From NCBI RefSeq assembly GCF_017487405.1, contig NZ_CP062222.1, forward strand, positions 853,001 through 917,000: DNA of 64,000 nt, written 5' to 3'. The notes beneath the pieces were generated by a model, which saw only the letters and a program-made list of their open reading frames with translations, ran no database searches and was not told the origin of the DNA. Shown here in pieces: positions 16,516 through 23,863 of this stretch; the first letter of the stretch is position 1, and the number at the start of each line of letters is the position of its first letter. The DNA is from Brevundimonas goettingensis (GTDB lineage: Bacteria > Pseudomonadota > Alphaproteobacteria > Caulobacterales > Caulobacteraceae). Made by a program: the position numbers and the translations under genes.

Positions 16516-16881
16516 ATGCACAGACCTGTCGGGCCGCCGGCTCCGCCGCGTCTGGTCACGATCCAGGCCGCCCGGCGTCAGGCGGTGGTGTTGCGCATCG
16601 CCTGCGAACCGTGCGGTCGCATCCAGACTCTTGAGGGATCGACCCTGCCCGTGATGCCGCTCGCCGTTGCGCTGGGCGAACTCTGGCTCGCCGGACGGTT
16701 CCGGTGCGGATCCTGTCGGCGTCCTGCGTCCCGGCTTGAGGTCGTCGAACGCGGCCAGGTCCAGACGACGGTGGAACGGTGGGGCCTCGGCGAGCCCTTC
16801 GTGGCTGAGCGGCTGCGCCGGCATTGGCGGCATGACCCCTACGACCGGCGTGACTGGCCCGCGTGGTTCAGGCGGCGGTGA
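16516..16881 (+). CDS. second zinc-ribbon protein
   Basis: 121 residues. IACEPCGR and FRCGSCRRPA give two CxxC pairs about 40 residues apart, the same layout as the preceding protein, so the two are probably distant paralogues. It ends in a basic, aromatic tail (RRHWRHDPYDRRDWPAWFRRR begins near residue 101), which could bind nucleic acid. The following 268 bp to DUF736 hold no gene that I can see. Confidence 0.55.
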   Translation: MHRPVGPPAPPRLVTIQAARRQAVVLRIACEPCGRIQTLEGSTLPVMPLAVALGELWLAGRFRCGSCRRPASRLEVVERGQVQTTVERWGLGEPFVAERLRRHWRHDPYDRRDWPAWFRRR

Positions 16882-17149
16882 CCAGCCGTCTCTCCTGCAG
16901 CAGGCCAGCCTTGCGCGGCCTCTCAATGGCCTGATCTGACCGAAGCCCGTCCAGCTTCCGCAACCGCTCGCTCGATTTTCTTCCCCGGCCTGACGGCCTT
17001 CCTCGCGAGGCAAGAAAGTCGCTCTCCCGGTCCTTCGCTGCGCTGCGGGGTCTCGCCGTGCTCGACCTGCGGGCCGTCCGGTCTCCGGTCCGTCGATCGC
17101 CATCGAGGCCGCGGCAGGCGTGGCCCGACATCAGCAAGGAGAAACTTCA

Positions 17150-17446
17150 ATGGCCACCATCGGCACCTTCACCCAGCAAGCGGACGGCAGCTACAGCGGT
17201 TCGATCAAGACCCTGACCCTCAACGTCAAGGCGGCCCAGCTGCGGGCCAACGAGAAGACCGACGACAAGGCTCCCGACTTCCGCATCTTCTCCGGCCAGA
17301 CCGAGTTCGGCGCCGCCTGGAAGAAGACGAGCCAGCAGAACCGCGACTACCTGTCGGTCAAGCTCGACGATCCCAGCTTCCCGGCGCCGATCTACGCCTC
17401 GCTGGTCGAGATCGAGGGCGGACACAGCCTGATCTGGTCCCGCTGA
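17150..17446 (+). CDS. DUF736 family protein
   Basis: 98 residues, beginning [17 protein letters not shown] and ending [13 protein letters not shown], which is the standard DUF736 sequence. These proteins are frequent in alphaproteobacterial ICEs and conjugative plasmids, usually near ardC and mobilisation genes; their biochemical role is unknown. AAGGAG lies nine bases before the start. A strong hairpin follows the stop, so it is likely monocistronic and well expressed. Confidence 0.9.
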   Translation: MATIGTFTQQADGSYSGSIKTLTLNVKAAQLRANEKTDDKAPDFRIFSGQTEFGAAWKKTSQQNRDYLSVKLDDPSFPAPIYASLVEIEGGHSLIWSR

Positions 17447-17453
17447 CCAAGCC

Positions 17454-17485
17454 GCGGCGGCGCTGAGGCAGCGCCGCCGCCCCTT
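17454..17485 (+). terminator. intrinsic-terminator-like hairpin after DUF736
   Basis: Perfect 11-bp stem GCGGCGGCGCT / AGCGCCGCCGC with a 5-nt loop, starting 8 bp after the DUF736 stop and followed by CCCTTCTTC. The T tract is weak, as is common in GC-rich genomes. Confidence 0.65.
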
Positions 17486-17514
17486 CTTCAAATCCCCATC
17501 CTGAGGAGGCCGCC

Positions 17515-18417
17515 ATGTCGCGCCCCAACGAACCCTCACGTCCCGACCTCTACAGCCGCATCACCCACCAAATCGTCGCCCAGCTCGAAACGGGCGTTCG
17601 GCCCTGGACCCGGCCCTGGGTCGTATCCCAGAGCGTCAGCCGACCCCTCCGACACGACGGCACGCCTTACCGGGGCATCAACGTCGTCCTGCTGTGGGGC
17701 GAGGCCGCAGCCCGAGGCTTCCAGTCCTCCACCTGGATGACCTTCCGGCAGGCGCTGGCGTTGGACGCTCATGTCCGAAAGGGCGAAAAGGGCTCCACGG
17801 TCGTCTACGCCAATGCGTTGGTCCGCACCGACGAGGACGACACCCGGGAGGAGGCAACCCGGCGTATTCCGTTCCTGAAGGCCTACACCGTGTTCAACGT
17901 CGAACAGATCGAGGGTCTCCCGGCCTCGTACGCTCCGGCGCCCGCGCCGGTCGTGAACCTCGGTCAAAGGATCGCCCGAGCCGAAGCCTTCTTCGCCGCG
18001 ACGGGCGCCGATGTTCGCCACGGCGGCGGCTGCGCCTTCTATGCGCCTGGACCGGACTTCGTGCAGATGCCGGTGTTCGAGAGCTTCCTTGACCCGGAAG
18101 CCTACTACGCCACCCTCGGCCATGAGTTGACGCACTGGACCCGGCATTCCAGCCGGCTCGATCGCGACCTCGGACGCCGTCGGCATGGAGACGACGCCTA
18201 CGCCCGGGAGGAACTGGTGGCCGAACTCGGCGCCGCCTTCCTCTGCGCCGACCTGGGGCTGGCCCTGGAGCCGCGCGAAGATCACGCCGCCTATCTCGCC
18301 TCATGGCTCGAGGCGCTGCGTCAGGACAATCGGTTGATCTTCTCCGCCGCCGCCCACGCCCAGCGCGCGGTCGACTTTCTTCATGGGGCGGCCAAGTCTG
18401 CTGACCCGGAGACGTAA
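17515..18417 (+). CDS. ardC: ArdC-family antirestriction protein
   Basis: 300 residues. The N-terminal ssDNA-binding ArdC domain (residues 10-130; LYSRITHQIVAQLETGVRPWTRPW, FQSSTWMTFRQA, VRKGEKGSTVVYA) is followed by a zincin-like metallopeptidase domain with GHELTHWTRH near residue 205 and the downstream REELVAELGAAFL glutamate. ArdC protects incoming single-stranded DNA from host restriction during conjugation. Its presence beside DUF736 and the mobilisation genes marks the left portion of the conjugative element. Confidence 0.9.
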   Translation: MSRPNEPSRPDLYSRITHQIVAQLETGVRPWTRPWVVSQSVSRPLRHDGTPYRGINVVLLWGEAAARGFQSSTWMTFRQALALDAHVRKGEKGSTVVYANALVRTDEDDTREEATRRIPFLKAYTVFNVEQIEGLPASYAPAPAPVVNLGQRIARAEAFFAATGADVRHGGGCAFYAPGPDFVQMPVFESFLDPEAYYATLGHELTHWTRHSSRLDRDLGRRRHGDDAYAREELVAELGAAFLCADLGLALEPREDHAAYLASWLEALRQDNRLIFSAAAHAQRAVDFLHGAAKSADPET

Positions 18418-18426
18418 GGACGCAGG

Positions 18427-18456
18427 GGCGCGCGCCAGCCATGGCTGGCGCGCGCC
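18427..18456. terminator. 30-bp perfect palindrome after ardC
   Basis: A perfect 30-bp palindrome centred on CCATGG begins 10 bp after the ardC stop. It can form a very stable GC-rich hairpin and probably terminates ardC transcription. No T tract follows, so a protein-binding role cannot be excluded. Confidence 0.55.
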
Positions 18457-18467
18457 TCACCTGGGCT

Positions 18468-18493
18468 GTAACCTTGGCGCCTTGCTGGACGAA
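18468..18493 (+). promoter_or_regulatory. ECF-type promoter GTAACC-N16-CGAA
   Basis: GTAACC (18468-18473), exactly 16 bases, then CGAA (18490-18493). This is the form I recall for the heavy-metal-responsive sigma-F promoters of Caulobacter. It lies so close to the ATG at 18503 that transcription would start within a few bases of it, implying leaderless or near-leaderless translation. The sigma factor itself is not encoded nearby. Confidence 0.45.
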
Positions 18494-18502
18494 TTGAGCT
18501 TG

Positions 18503-18835
18503 ATGATCGGACGTCGAACGACTGCGGCCTGGGCGCCGGCCATTCTGGCCGTGTTCGCCCTGCTGTTCGCGTCGAGTCCGGTCATGGCCTGGCAGACGCC
18601 GGCCGCGCCCATGGCGATGGCCATGGCGCCCGCCGACGACACCGGCTCGGACAGCCCCTGCGATCCCGTGAAGATGACCTGCGCCCGACTGTGCGCCGTG
18701 CTCTGCCACGGGCTCGTTCCAACGCCGGCCGCGATCGCCCACCTGACGCCCGCCGCCGGCCCTCGTCCCTGGTCGCCGGTCGATCCCCTCGCCGGGGTGG
18801 ATCCGGAAGCGGAGGACCCGCCTCCTCGAGCCTGA
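18503..18835 (+). CDS. secreted Met/Cys protein, 110 aa, module copy 1
   Basis: 110 residues. A signal peptide runs to about residue 29 (APAILAVFALLFASSPVMA), followed by a Met-rich stretch (APMAMAMAP) and a Cys cluster with Cys53, Cys60, Cys64 and Cys68 ending in CHGLVP, then a Pro-rich tail finishing in DPPPR. It aligns without gaps over the Cys60-x3-Cys64-x3-Cys68-x-GLVP core and the DPPPR tail with the 110-residue protein at 55642-55974. Met and Cys residues suggest periplasmic copper binding. It is followed after 48 bp by a 48-residue CC-rich peptide. Family not recognised. Confidence 0.75.
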   Translation: MIGRRTTAAWAPAILAVFALLFASSPVMAWQTPAAPMAMAMAPADDTGSDSPCDPVKMTCARLCAVLCHGLVPTPAAIAHLTPAAGPRPWSPVDPLAGVDPEAEDPPPRA

Positions 18836-18883
18836 TCTCCACCGACGATCCTTTCTCAAAAAACCGATCCATGGAGATCAACA

Positions 18884-19030
18884 ATGAAACGTGCTTTTTC
18901 GCTCGCGGCCCTCGTGCTGCTGACCTCGGCCTCGGCTGCCTTCGCGGCCGCGCCCGACTCGGTGGTCAAGGCCGCCGCTTCCTGCTGCGAGCTTCTCGCG
19001 GCCTGCTGTAACGGCGGACCCTGCTGCTGA
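18884..19030 (+). CDS. secreted CC-rich 48-residue peptide, module copy 1
   Basis: 48 codons plus stop, with GGAGA seven bases upstream of the ATG. A clear signal peptide (MKRAFSLAALVLLTSASAAFA) leaves a mature peptide of about 27 residues with three Cys pairs: SCCELLAACC, then GGPCC at the C-terminus. A near twin of identical length lies at 55447-55593. The Cys density suggests a metallothionein-like periplasmic metal chelator or a disulfide-rich peptide. A strong hairpin terminator follows. Confidence 0.75.
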   Translation: MKRAFSLAALVLLTSASAAFAAAPDSVVKAAASCCELLAACCNGGPCC

Positions 19031-19043
19031 TCCGCTGAAGAAG

Positions 19044-19069
19044 GACGCCCGCGCGAAAGCGCGGGCGTC
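19044..19069 (+). terminator. hairpin terminator after Cys-rich module 1
   Basis: Perfect 11-bp stem GACGCCCGCGC / GCGCGGGCGTC with a GAAA tetraloop, 13 bp after the peptide stop. The first nine stem bases are the same as in the hairpin that follows module copy 2 (55408-55433). Confidence 0.65.
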
Positions 19070-19205
19070 TGCCGGCGAAGACCTCATCCTTCTGATCCGT
19101 CCGGCTGGGGCGCCCATTGGGCGGTGGGCGAGCGGCCGTGGAGCGGACGCCGAGGGGAGGGCGGGCAGCACCGGAGGTCTACGGGGCGAGGGTGGTGACG
19201 GTCTA

Positions 19206-19217
19206 GGGCAGGATAGG
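19206..19217 (-). other. oriT nic site, RP4/Ti-like
   Basis: The minus strand reads CCTATCCTGCCC, identical over these 12 bases to the RP4 nic region and matching the YATCCTG/Y consensus cut by VirD2/TraI-type relaxases. The predicted nick is between the G at 19209 and the C at 19208 on the minus strand. It lies 37 bp before the MobC start and is followed by a relaxase of the matching class. Confidence 0.8.
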
Positions 19218-19253
19218 CTTTGCGCCGGCAATGTCTGACAAACCCGCTCTCCG

Positions 19254-19775
19254 ATGGACCGCATCACTCTTCGCCTCTCGCCCGATCTGATCCGCCGGTT
19301 CGACGCTGCCGCGGCCGGTCAGGGCGGACGCTCGCGGCTGTTGCGAAGGCTCATGGAAGCCGCCGCCCAAGCGCCCCTGCCGGCGCCGGAGCAAGCGCCG
19401 ACCACGGCCAGGTCGGGCAAGCTGACCCTGCGTCTGGGCGAAGCGGACCTGCGTCTCCTGGAGGTCGAGGCGGCCGCGATGGGCTTGTCGCGGACCCAGT
19501 GGAGCGCGGCGCTCATCCGTCGCCGTCTCCACGATCGGCCGCAGTTCAGCCGGCCCGAAGCTCTGGCCCTGATCGAGGTGCGCCGCGAACTGAGGCGGAT
19601 CGGCGTGAACGTCAACCAGATCGCCCGGGCCCTGAACACCGCCGTGATGGACGGCCCGGTGCTGGATCTGGAGCTGGGTCAACTCGGCGCCTTCCAAGTG
19701 GAAATCTCGGCCTGGGTCGATGCGCTCGGCGAGGCCTTCGAGGGCAATCTCGCCTACTGGGCGCCGGCCTCGTGA
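19254..19775 (+). CDS. mobC: MobC-like relaxosome accessory protein
   Basis: 173 residues with two ribbon-helix-helix-like segments near the N-terminus (RITLRLSPDLIRRFDAAAAG and LTLRLGEADLRLLEVEAAAMG) and the MobC signature RRELRRIGVNVNQIARALN at about residues 104-122. MobC proteins bind oriT and open the DNA for the relaxase. The gene is directly beside the nic site, and its stop overlaps the relaxase GTG (GTGA), the usual mobC-mobA coupling. Confidence 0.85.
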   Translation: MDRITLRLSPDLIRRFDAAAAGQGGRSRLLRRLMEAAAQAPLPAPEQAPTTARSGKLTLRLGEADLRLLEVEAAAMGLSRTQWSAALIRRRLHDRPQFSRPEALALIEVRRELRRIGVNVNQIARALNTAVMDGPVLDLELGQLGAFQVEISAWVDALGEAFEGNLAYWAPAS

Positions 19776-20766
19776 CCGACTTCCGGTCATCGCGCGGGTT
19801 CGATGAGGTGCTGCGGCCGCCCGTCGATATCCGTCGCGCCCGGATCACGCCCGCGGTGCTGCGGCCGGCTCGCGGAGGCGGTGGCGATCCGTCCGCCCGG
19901 TTCGCGCGGGTGGCGCGGCGCGCACCGGAGGTGATGGTGAAGATCACCGGCCGGACCCGGGACGGCGCCCACCTGAAAGCGCACCTGGACTACATCAGCC
20001 GCAACGGCCCCTGGCGCTGGAGGGCCCCGATGCGGAGCGGCTGGAAGGCCGTGGACAGGTGCGGGATCTGGCGCGCGACTGGGCCGAGGAGTTTGCGTTT
20101 GAGCCGGGACGCAGACGGGACGCATCGATCAGCCTGTCGATCATCCTGAGCATGCCGGCCGGAACCGACGCCGTCCGCCTGCATGACGCGGCGCGGGCCT
20201 TCGCGGCCGAGACCTTCGGCGAACGCTTTCCCTATGTCTTCGCACTGCATGATGAAGGCCGGCACCCGCATGTCCATCTGACGGTGCGAAGGCTCGGGCA
20301 GGACGGCGAACGGCTCAATCCGCGCAAGGCGGACCTGCAGGCCTGGCGGGAAGGGTTCGCGCGCGCGCTTCGCGACCGGGCCATCGAAGCCGAGGCGACC
20401 CCGCGCCGGGCGCGGGGCGTGACCCGCAAGGCCGAACGCATCCCGGTGCGCAAGATGCGAGAACGGTTCGCCGCGGGGCAGGGGCCTTTGCCTGCGGTGC
20501 TCGCCGTCGCCTATCGGGCGGCGCTCACCACGGACGGAGGCGAAGCGCCGTGGCTGGAGGCGATCCGTACGCGCGAGTTGGCTATCCGGCGCGTCCTGGT
20601 GGCCGAGGCCCTGCGTCTATCGCGATCGGAGCGGGCCGGGGACCGCGCCCTTGCCGCTTTGGTGGAGCGGTTCGTGCGGGAGCGGCCGTCGCCGATGACG
20701 CGGGATCAGGCGCTGCGACAGAGAGCCGAGACACAGCGCGACCCTGGCCGGACCCGTGAGCGTTAG
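19772..20766 (+). pseudogene. MOB-P relaxase (VirD2/TraI-like), one frameshift
   Basis: Starts at GTG 19772, overlapping the mobC stop. The first frame gives VMVKITGRTRDGAHLKAHLDYISRNG. After a single-base loss near 20012 the protein continues in the next frame with LALEGPDAERLEG, LARDWAEEFAFEPG and VFALHDEGRHPHVHLTVRR, the relaxase HxDxxHxHxH-type metal motif. The reading then runs to 20766, about 330 residues in all. Without the repair the metal-binding motif is not translated, so the relaxase is either inactive or the break is a sequencing error in a GGCCCC run. It lacks the C-terminal LPD7 region, which is present as a separate gene at 23258. Confidence 0.8.
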
Positions 20767-20804
20767 GTGGTCCTTCATTGTCCTCGCCGCCGTCGTGTTT
20801 GCGA

Positions 20805-20836
20805 AGTGTCAGAAGTTATCCTATATTTCTGACACT
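20805..20836. promoter_or_regulatory. inverted-repeat operator of the DUF6088 gene
   Basis: AGTGTCAGAA and its perfect complement TTCTGACACT, separated by 12 bases, end 9 bp before the DUF6088 start. AbiEi-type regulators bind such repeats to repress their own promoters, so autoregulation is likely. Confidence 0.65.
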
Positions 20837-20845
20837 GAGGTTGTC

Positions 20846-21439
20846 ATGCAAGTACTCGCCGATCAGATCATGGAGCGCGCCTCGACGCTGCCGGAAGGCG
20901 CGCCGATCGCCGCCAAGTCGTTGCTGCACCTGGGCACGCGCGCGGCGGTGGACCAGGCCCTGTCGCGGCTGGTTCGCCGGGGCCGGCTCATGCGCGCCGG
21001 TCGCGGCGTCTACATGCGCCCTCTGGAAAGCCGCTTCGGCTCCCGCACGCCGTCGGTCGAGAAGGTGGTCCGCGCCGTAAGCGAGCAGCGCGGCGAGGTC
21101 GTCGCCTCCAATGGCGCTGCGGCGGCCAACGCCCTGGGCCTGACCACCCAGGTGCCGATCCGCATGGTCTATCTGACCAACGGGAGGAGCCGCACCTTCA
21201 GTGTCGGCAAGCAGACGGTGGAGTTCCAGCACGCGCCCGCATGGCAACTGCTCCTGGCCGATCGTCCGGCCGGCGAGGCGGTTCGCGCCCTGGCCTGGCT
21301 GGGGCCGGACAAGGCCGGAATGGCGCTCGAAACCCTGAAGCGAAAGCTGGGGCCCTCGGCGTTCGGCGAACTCGTGTCCGTCGGGCCGCGTCTACCGACC
21401 TGGCTGGCGCGCTCGGTTAGCCAGGCGGCGCATGTCTGA
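20846..21439 (+). CDS. DUF6088 / AbiEi-like regulator
   Basis: 197 residues from the ATG at 20846. The N-terminal winged HTH (APIAAKSLLHLGTRAAVDQALSRL, RRGRLMRAGRGVYMRP) and a C-terminal domain (VASNGAAAANALGLTTQVP, MVYLTNGRSRTFSVG) match the DUF6088/AbiEi antitoxin family of type IV toxin-antitoxin systems. No AbiEii-type nucleotidyltransferase toxin follows: the next 205 bp lead to hipB. It may be an orphan regulator controlling itself and mobile-element genes through the adjacent inverted repeat. Confidence 0.75.
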   Translation: MQVLADQIMERASTLPEGAPIAAKSLLHLGTRAAVDQALSRLVRRGRLMRAGRGVYMRPLESRFGSRTPSVEKVVRAVSEQRGEVVASNGAAAANALGLTTQVPIRMVYLTNGRSRTFSVGKQTVEFQHAPAWQLLLADRPAGEAVRALAWLGPDKAGMALETLKRKLGPSAFGELVSVGPRLPTWLARSVSQAAHV

Positions 21440-21547
21440 TGTCTTCTCCACAGAGGACCGGTAACGCCTGCCTTCGATGAGCGGGGCCAAGGGATACGCG
21501 AGGTTTGGGCTCCGGCGGCCGACCATACGGTTTTCCGCGTAGGATGG

Positions 21548-21624
21548 GTTTATCCGTATTTTCGTATTTTCTACCTGTATACGTATAAGCGTATATTGAC
21601 AAATGATGCGGATTTTCGTATATC
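21548..21624 (+). promoter_or_regulatory. hipBA promoter with repeated CGTAT operators
   Basis: -35 TTGACA (21596-21601), 17-bp spacer, -10 TATATC (21619-21624). The flanking 75 bp are AT-rich and carry several CGTAT elements, including the palindrome TATACGTATA (21578-21587), overlapping the promoter on both sides. This is typical of HipB autorepression at multiple sites. Confidence 0.7.
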
Positions 21625-21644
21625 GCGGCTGAAGGAGTTTTCAC

Positions 21645-21890
21645 ATGGAGCCCATCGTCCGAAGCGAAAAGCAGCTTGCCGCGGCCATTCGACGTTTCCG
21701 AAGACTGGCGGATATGACCCAAGGCGACCTCGCGACCAAGGCGAGCAAACGTCAGGCGACCATATCCAATCTGGAAAGCGGCTCCGGCACGCTTGAAACC
21801 CTATTCGCCGCTCTCGGCGCGCTCGAGCTGGAAATCGTCGTGCGGCGCAGAAGCCGGGGCCGGGCGCCCGATATGGGAGACCTGTTCTGA
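21645..21890 (+). CDS. hipB: HipB-like antitoxin
   Basis: 81 residues with a single HTH_3/Xre domain (RRLADMTQGDLATKASKRQATISNLE). AAGGAG is eight bases upstream. It overlaps hipA by 1 bp. HipB binds and inhibits HipA and represses the operon through the CGTAT repeats upstream. Lies within the conjugative element and could stabilise it. Confidence 0.85.
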   Translation: MEPIVRSEKQLAAAIRRFRRLADMTQGDLATKASKRQATISNLESGSGTLETLFAALGALELEIVVRRRSRGRAPDMGDLF

Positions 21891-23236
21891 TGGCCCGGAG
21901 ACGAGGCAATGCCCCTCTCCTGGTCTATCTCAACGGCAGGCTCGTCGGTCGCCTTCGCCGTGAGACCAGCGGAGCCATCGACTTTCAATACGATCCCTCC
22001 TGGCTGGCTTGGGAAAACGCGATCCCGGCGTCGCTTTCGCTGCCGCTTCGCGAGGATCGCTACATCGGGGCTCCCGTCGTCGCCGTTTTCGACAACCTCC
22101 TTCCCGACAATGAGAAGATCCGGGGTCGGGTCGCCGCGCGCGTCGGCGCCGACGGAATCGACGCCTACAGCCTCCTGGCCGCCATCGGTCGCGACTGCGT
22201 GGGCGCCCTGCAATTTCTTCCCGAAGGCAGCGATCCGCCCCGGCCCGGCGAGATTGAGGGTGAGCCCGTCAGCGACCGCGCCATTGCGAAAATCCTGGAT
22301 GATCTGACCGCCAATCCCTTGGGTATCGACGACAGCGAACACTTCCGGATCTCACTCGCCGGCGTCCAGGACAAGACCGCCTTCCTGCGTCATGACGGCC
22401 AGTGGCTGAAGCCGGGCGGCGCCACGCCGACCACCCACATCTTCAAGCCGCAGATCGGCAAGGCGCCAGGCAGCGCCATCGATTTTTCCAACAGCGTCGA
22501 AAACGAATATCTCTGCCTGACCTTCCTGCGTGCGCTAGGCTTCGACACCGCGAACGTCGAGATTCAGACCTTCGGCCGCAAGCGGGTTCTCGTGGTTGAA
22601 AGATTTGACCGGACCTACGCCCGGGACGGACGGCTGTTGCGTCAGCCCCAGGAGGACTTCTGCCAGGCGCTCTCCGTGCCCTGGGTGACGAAGTACGAAA
22701 ATGACGGCGGACCCGGGATCATCGACTGTCTCGACCTCTTAGGGGCGAGTGACGAGGTCACCCTGGACCGTCAAGCCTTCCTGAAAGCGGTCGTCGCCTT
22801 CTGGCTGCTCGGCGCGACCGACGGGCACGCCAAGAACTTCAGCGTCTTTCTGTACCCGGGCGGCGGTTTCCGCCTTACGCCCCTCTATGACGTCCTTTCG
22901 GTGCAGCCCGTGATCGACGCCCGAGAATTGACCCACAACCGCTACCGCATGGCGATGGCCGTCGGTGATCGCCGACACTACCGGGTTGAGAGCATCATGC
23001 CCCGGCACTTCTATCAGACCGGAGCAAGGGCGGGCCTGGATGAAGGGACCATTCGCGGACTGTTCGCCCAATTCGTCGCTGACGCCCCCGAGGCGATCCG
23101 GGTGACCAAGGCCGGCCTGCCGCGCGGGTTCCCCAAGGATCTGGCCAACTCGATCTTCGCCGGGTTCAACAGCCGTCTGCGGTTGCTGGAACTGGAACTG
23201 GGCCGGTTCGCGGACGCTGGCGAGGACGAGGAATAG
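21890..23236 (+). CDS. hipA: HipA-like serine/threonine kinase toxin
   Basis: 448 residues, close to the standard HipA length. An N-terminal subdomain (VYLNGRLVGRL, LPLREDRY, NLLPDNEKIRGR) is followed by the ATP-loop region (HFRISLAGVQDKTAFL), the catalytic segment (WLLGATDGHAKNFSVF) and LTPLYDVLS with the metal-binding Asp. HipA phosphorylates glutamyl-tRNA synthetase or a related target and induces dormancy. All key kinase residues appear present, so it is likely functional. Confidence 0.88.
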   Translation: MARRRGNAPLLVYLNGRLVGRLRRETSGAIDFQYDPSWLAWENAIPASLSLPLREDRYIGAPVVAVFDNLLPDNEKIRGRVAARVGADGIDAYSLLAAIGRDCVGALQFLPEGSDPPRPGEIEGEPVSDRAIAKILDDLTANPLGIDDSEHFRISLAGVQDKTAFLRHDGQWLKPGGATPTTHIFKPQIGKAPGSAIDFSNSVENEYLCLTFLRALGFDTANVEIQTFGRKRVLVVERFDRTYARDGRLLRQPQEDFCQALSVPWVTKYENDGGPGIIDCLDLLGASDEVTLDRQAFLKAVVAFWLLGATDGHAKNFSVFLYPGGGFRLTPLYDVLSVQPVIDARELTHNRYRMAMAVGDRRHYRVESIMPRHFYQTGARAGLDEGTIRGLFAQFVADAPEAIRVTKAGLPRGFPKDLANSIFAGFNSRLRLLELELGRFADAGEDEE

Positions 23237-23257
23237 AACATCCGTCAGGTGGCGCCG

Positions 23258-23863
23258 CTAGCGCTGCCGGTCGCGTCCCCGGGCTGGTTCGCGCTCCGTC
23301 GGGCGAGGGCGGCCCGCGCGCGCCCAAGCGGCCTCGAGCAGGCGCGTCTGGATCGCGGGATCGGGGACCAACCGGGCCACCACGATGGCTGCTTTCGCCA
23401 AACGCTCGGCGAACGCGTCGTGCGCCTTCGAGGGTTCGGCGTCTCGCCGGGGCGATGGACGATCGAGGCCGGCGGCCTGCCGATCGCGCTCGCGCGGTCG
23501 ATGGCCCTGCACCTCCATCCCCAGAGCCTGGGCCTGAATCCAGACCTCGCGACGGAAGGCCGGATCGCCGGACACCCGAACCTGGTCCCAGCCGCGATGG
23601 CGGGCGATCTTGAGCATGTCGATGACGGCGTCCGGATAGGCCTGGTTTGAGACGAGCGAGCCGCCGCGGTCGCGGAACATCGGCTCGGCCGCGCGATGAT
23701 CGCGAAAGAAGCGTTCCGGCCGGCCCCGGAGGTCGCGCTCGACCAGATAGCGATCGAGCACCGCCTCGGGCACGTCGCCCTTGGCGGTTGAGCGGCGCGA
23801 CCCGGCCGGGCCCGGCGCGGGACCGAGGCGGTTAGACAGCGGGGCGGCGTCAGGCGTCTTCAC
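23258..23863 (-). CDS. LPD7-domain protein linked to conjugation
   Basis: 201 residues. The central part (MFRDRGGSLVSNQAYPDAVI, MLKIARHRGWDQVRVSG, FRREVWIQAQALG) matches the LPD7 large-polyvalent-protein domain, commonly the C-terminal part of relaxases or of TraA/VirD2-like proteins in ICEs. Here it is the last gene of the virB/virD4 operon, overlapping virD4 by 4 bp. The split from the relaxase on the other strand suggests a separate relaxosome function. The tail is Arg-rich and probably binds nucleic acid. Confidence 0.65.
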   Translation of the reverse strand: MKTPDAAPLSNRLGPAPGPAGSRRSTAKGDVPEAVLDRYLVERDLRGRPERFFRDHRAAEPMFRDRGGSLVSNQAYPDAVIDMLKIARHRGWDQVRVSGDPAFRREVWIQAQALGMEVQGHRPRERDRQAAGLDRPSPRRDAEPSKAHDAFAERLAKAAIVVARLVPDPAIQTRLLEAAWARAGRPRPTEREPARGRDRQR

